Below are positions 63,900-64,000 of a stretch of DNA of 64,000 nucleotides, one piece after another. The notes under the pieces are model-generated. The model saw only the letters and a list, made by a program, of their open reading frames with translations, had not been told where the DNA came from and searched no databases. This DNA comes from JAGNNV01 sp031412915 (GTDB lineage: Bacteria > Acidobacteriota > Vicinamibacteria > Fen-336 > JAGNNV01), in contig JANODX010000123.1 of the NCBI GenBank assembly GCA_031412915.1, forward strand, positions 81,619-145,618, in the 5' to 3' direction. Position 1 is the stretch's first letter. Each line of letters opens with the position of its first letter. Both the position numbers and the translations under genes were made by a program.

Positions 63900-64000
63900 G
63901 GCATCCACCGGGTCTTGCAGGGTCGCCCCACAACCATGTCGCACACCCTCGTGGCATGCGGGATAGGCCTCGACCGACTAGAATTCGCGGCTCTTCATCA

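Noticed and set aside
63658..63957. Transposase tail in the last 300 bases
   Set aside because: VAEYFNTDLPQRPP loosely recalls IS481-type tails, but the frame is interrupted by the hairpin repeats and the rest does not match; too weak to call.

Overview
The window is 64 kb of high-GC DNA, densely coding and without rRNA. It reads as the chromosome of a diderm (LPS-bearing) bacterium. Three Kdo genes (kdsB, kdsA, kdsD), a TolC-type tripartite efflux system and many signal-peptide or lipobox proteins show an outer membrane. A linked amidohydrolase, UbiA-type prenyltransferase and MenG-type methyltransferase suggest menaquinone made by the futalosine route. The protein mix (ADOP/MacB-type permease remnant, secreted amidohydrolases, RND pump, DUF4139) is what I would expect of an Acidobacteriota or related environmental genome. 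That placement is inference, not proof.

Layout. 1-9.2 kb: a secreted phosphodiesterase running off the window edge, an MsbA-type ABC exporter coupled to a secreted amidohydrolase, a small calycin-like protein, and a galactose block (secreted GH42 beta-galactosidase divergent from galK-galT). 9.3-11.8 kb: kelch lipoprotein, NTF2-like secreted protein, SurE. 12.0-17.2 kb: a mosaic stretch. It opens at a breakpoint that cuts both a hemolysin III gene and an Asp/Glu racemase gene. It carries a hydantoinase and a DUF3830 gene, then a metallo-beta-lactamase-fold hydrolase and an M20-like protein, and ends with a frameshifted ABC-permease tail just beyond the 3' end of tRNA-Pro(GGG). 17.4-30.4 kb is housekeeping: tRNA-Pro, MerR, IHF-alpha-like, Der, a second IHF/HU protein, PriA, family-4 UDG, a HAD phosphatase, then kdsB, pyrG-kdsA-kdsD and an FAD monooxygenase. 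30.6-41.7 kb: a radical SAM protein with unusual cysteine spacing, glutaminyl cyclotransferase, membrane proteins, an SDR reductase, an overlapping ppx-ppk-membrane protein operon, and pdxH. 41.7-43.6 kb: a stand-alone Ser/Thr kinase between inverted copies of a structured repeat. 43.6-49.5 kb: a tetR-tolC-adaptor-RND operon with a near-perfect palindromic operator. 49.5-64 kb: a membrane protein, a YjbR protein, the menaquinone operon, RidA, DUF4139, an ACMSD-like amidohydrolase, an APC permease, small secreted proteins, a large alpha/beta hydrolase and a nucleotidyltransferase toxin/antitoxin-like pair.

The most unusual content is in the intergenic repeats. Three unrelated families recur, and in each the arms of inverted repeats change together while loops or linkers stay constant: (i) a ~187-bp element with 30-bp terminal arms, present three times, two copies inverted around the kinase; (ii) a 139-bp tandem unit with a 10-bp hairpin whose arms show two compensated base-pair changes; (iii) short hairpins with a near-invariant 11-nt loop (TCGACRRGCTC) and interchangeable 7-bp arms, at five places. 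Together they suggest selection for, or copying through, hairpin structure in this genome.

Most neighbouring genes are arranged in tight operons with 4-bp ATGA-type overlaps (ABC/amidohydrolase; ppx/ppk/membrane protein; tetR/tolC/adaptor; amidohydrolase/ubiA/ubiE), so translational coupling is common here. All assignments come from reading the sequence; no database search was run.
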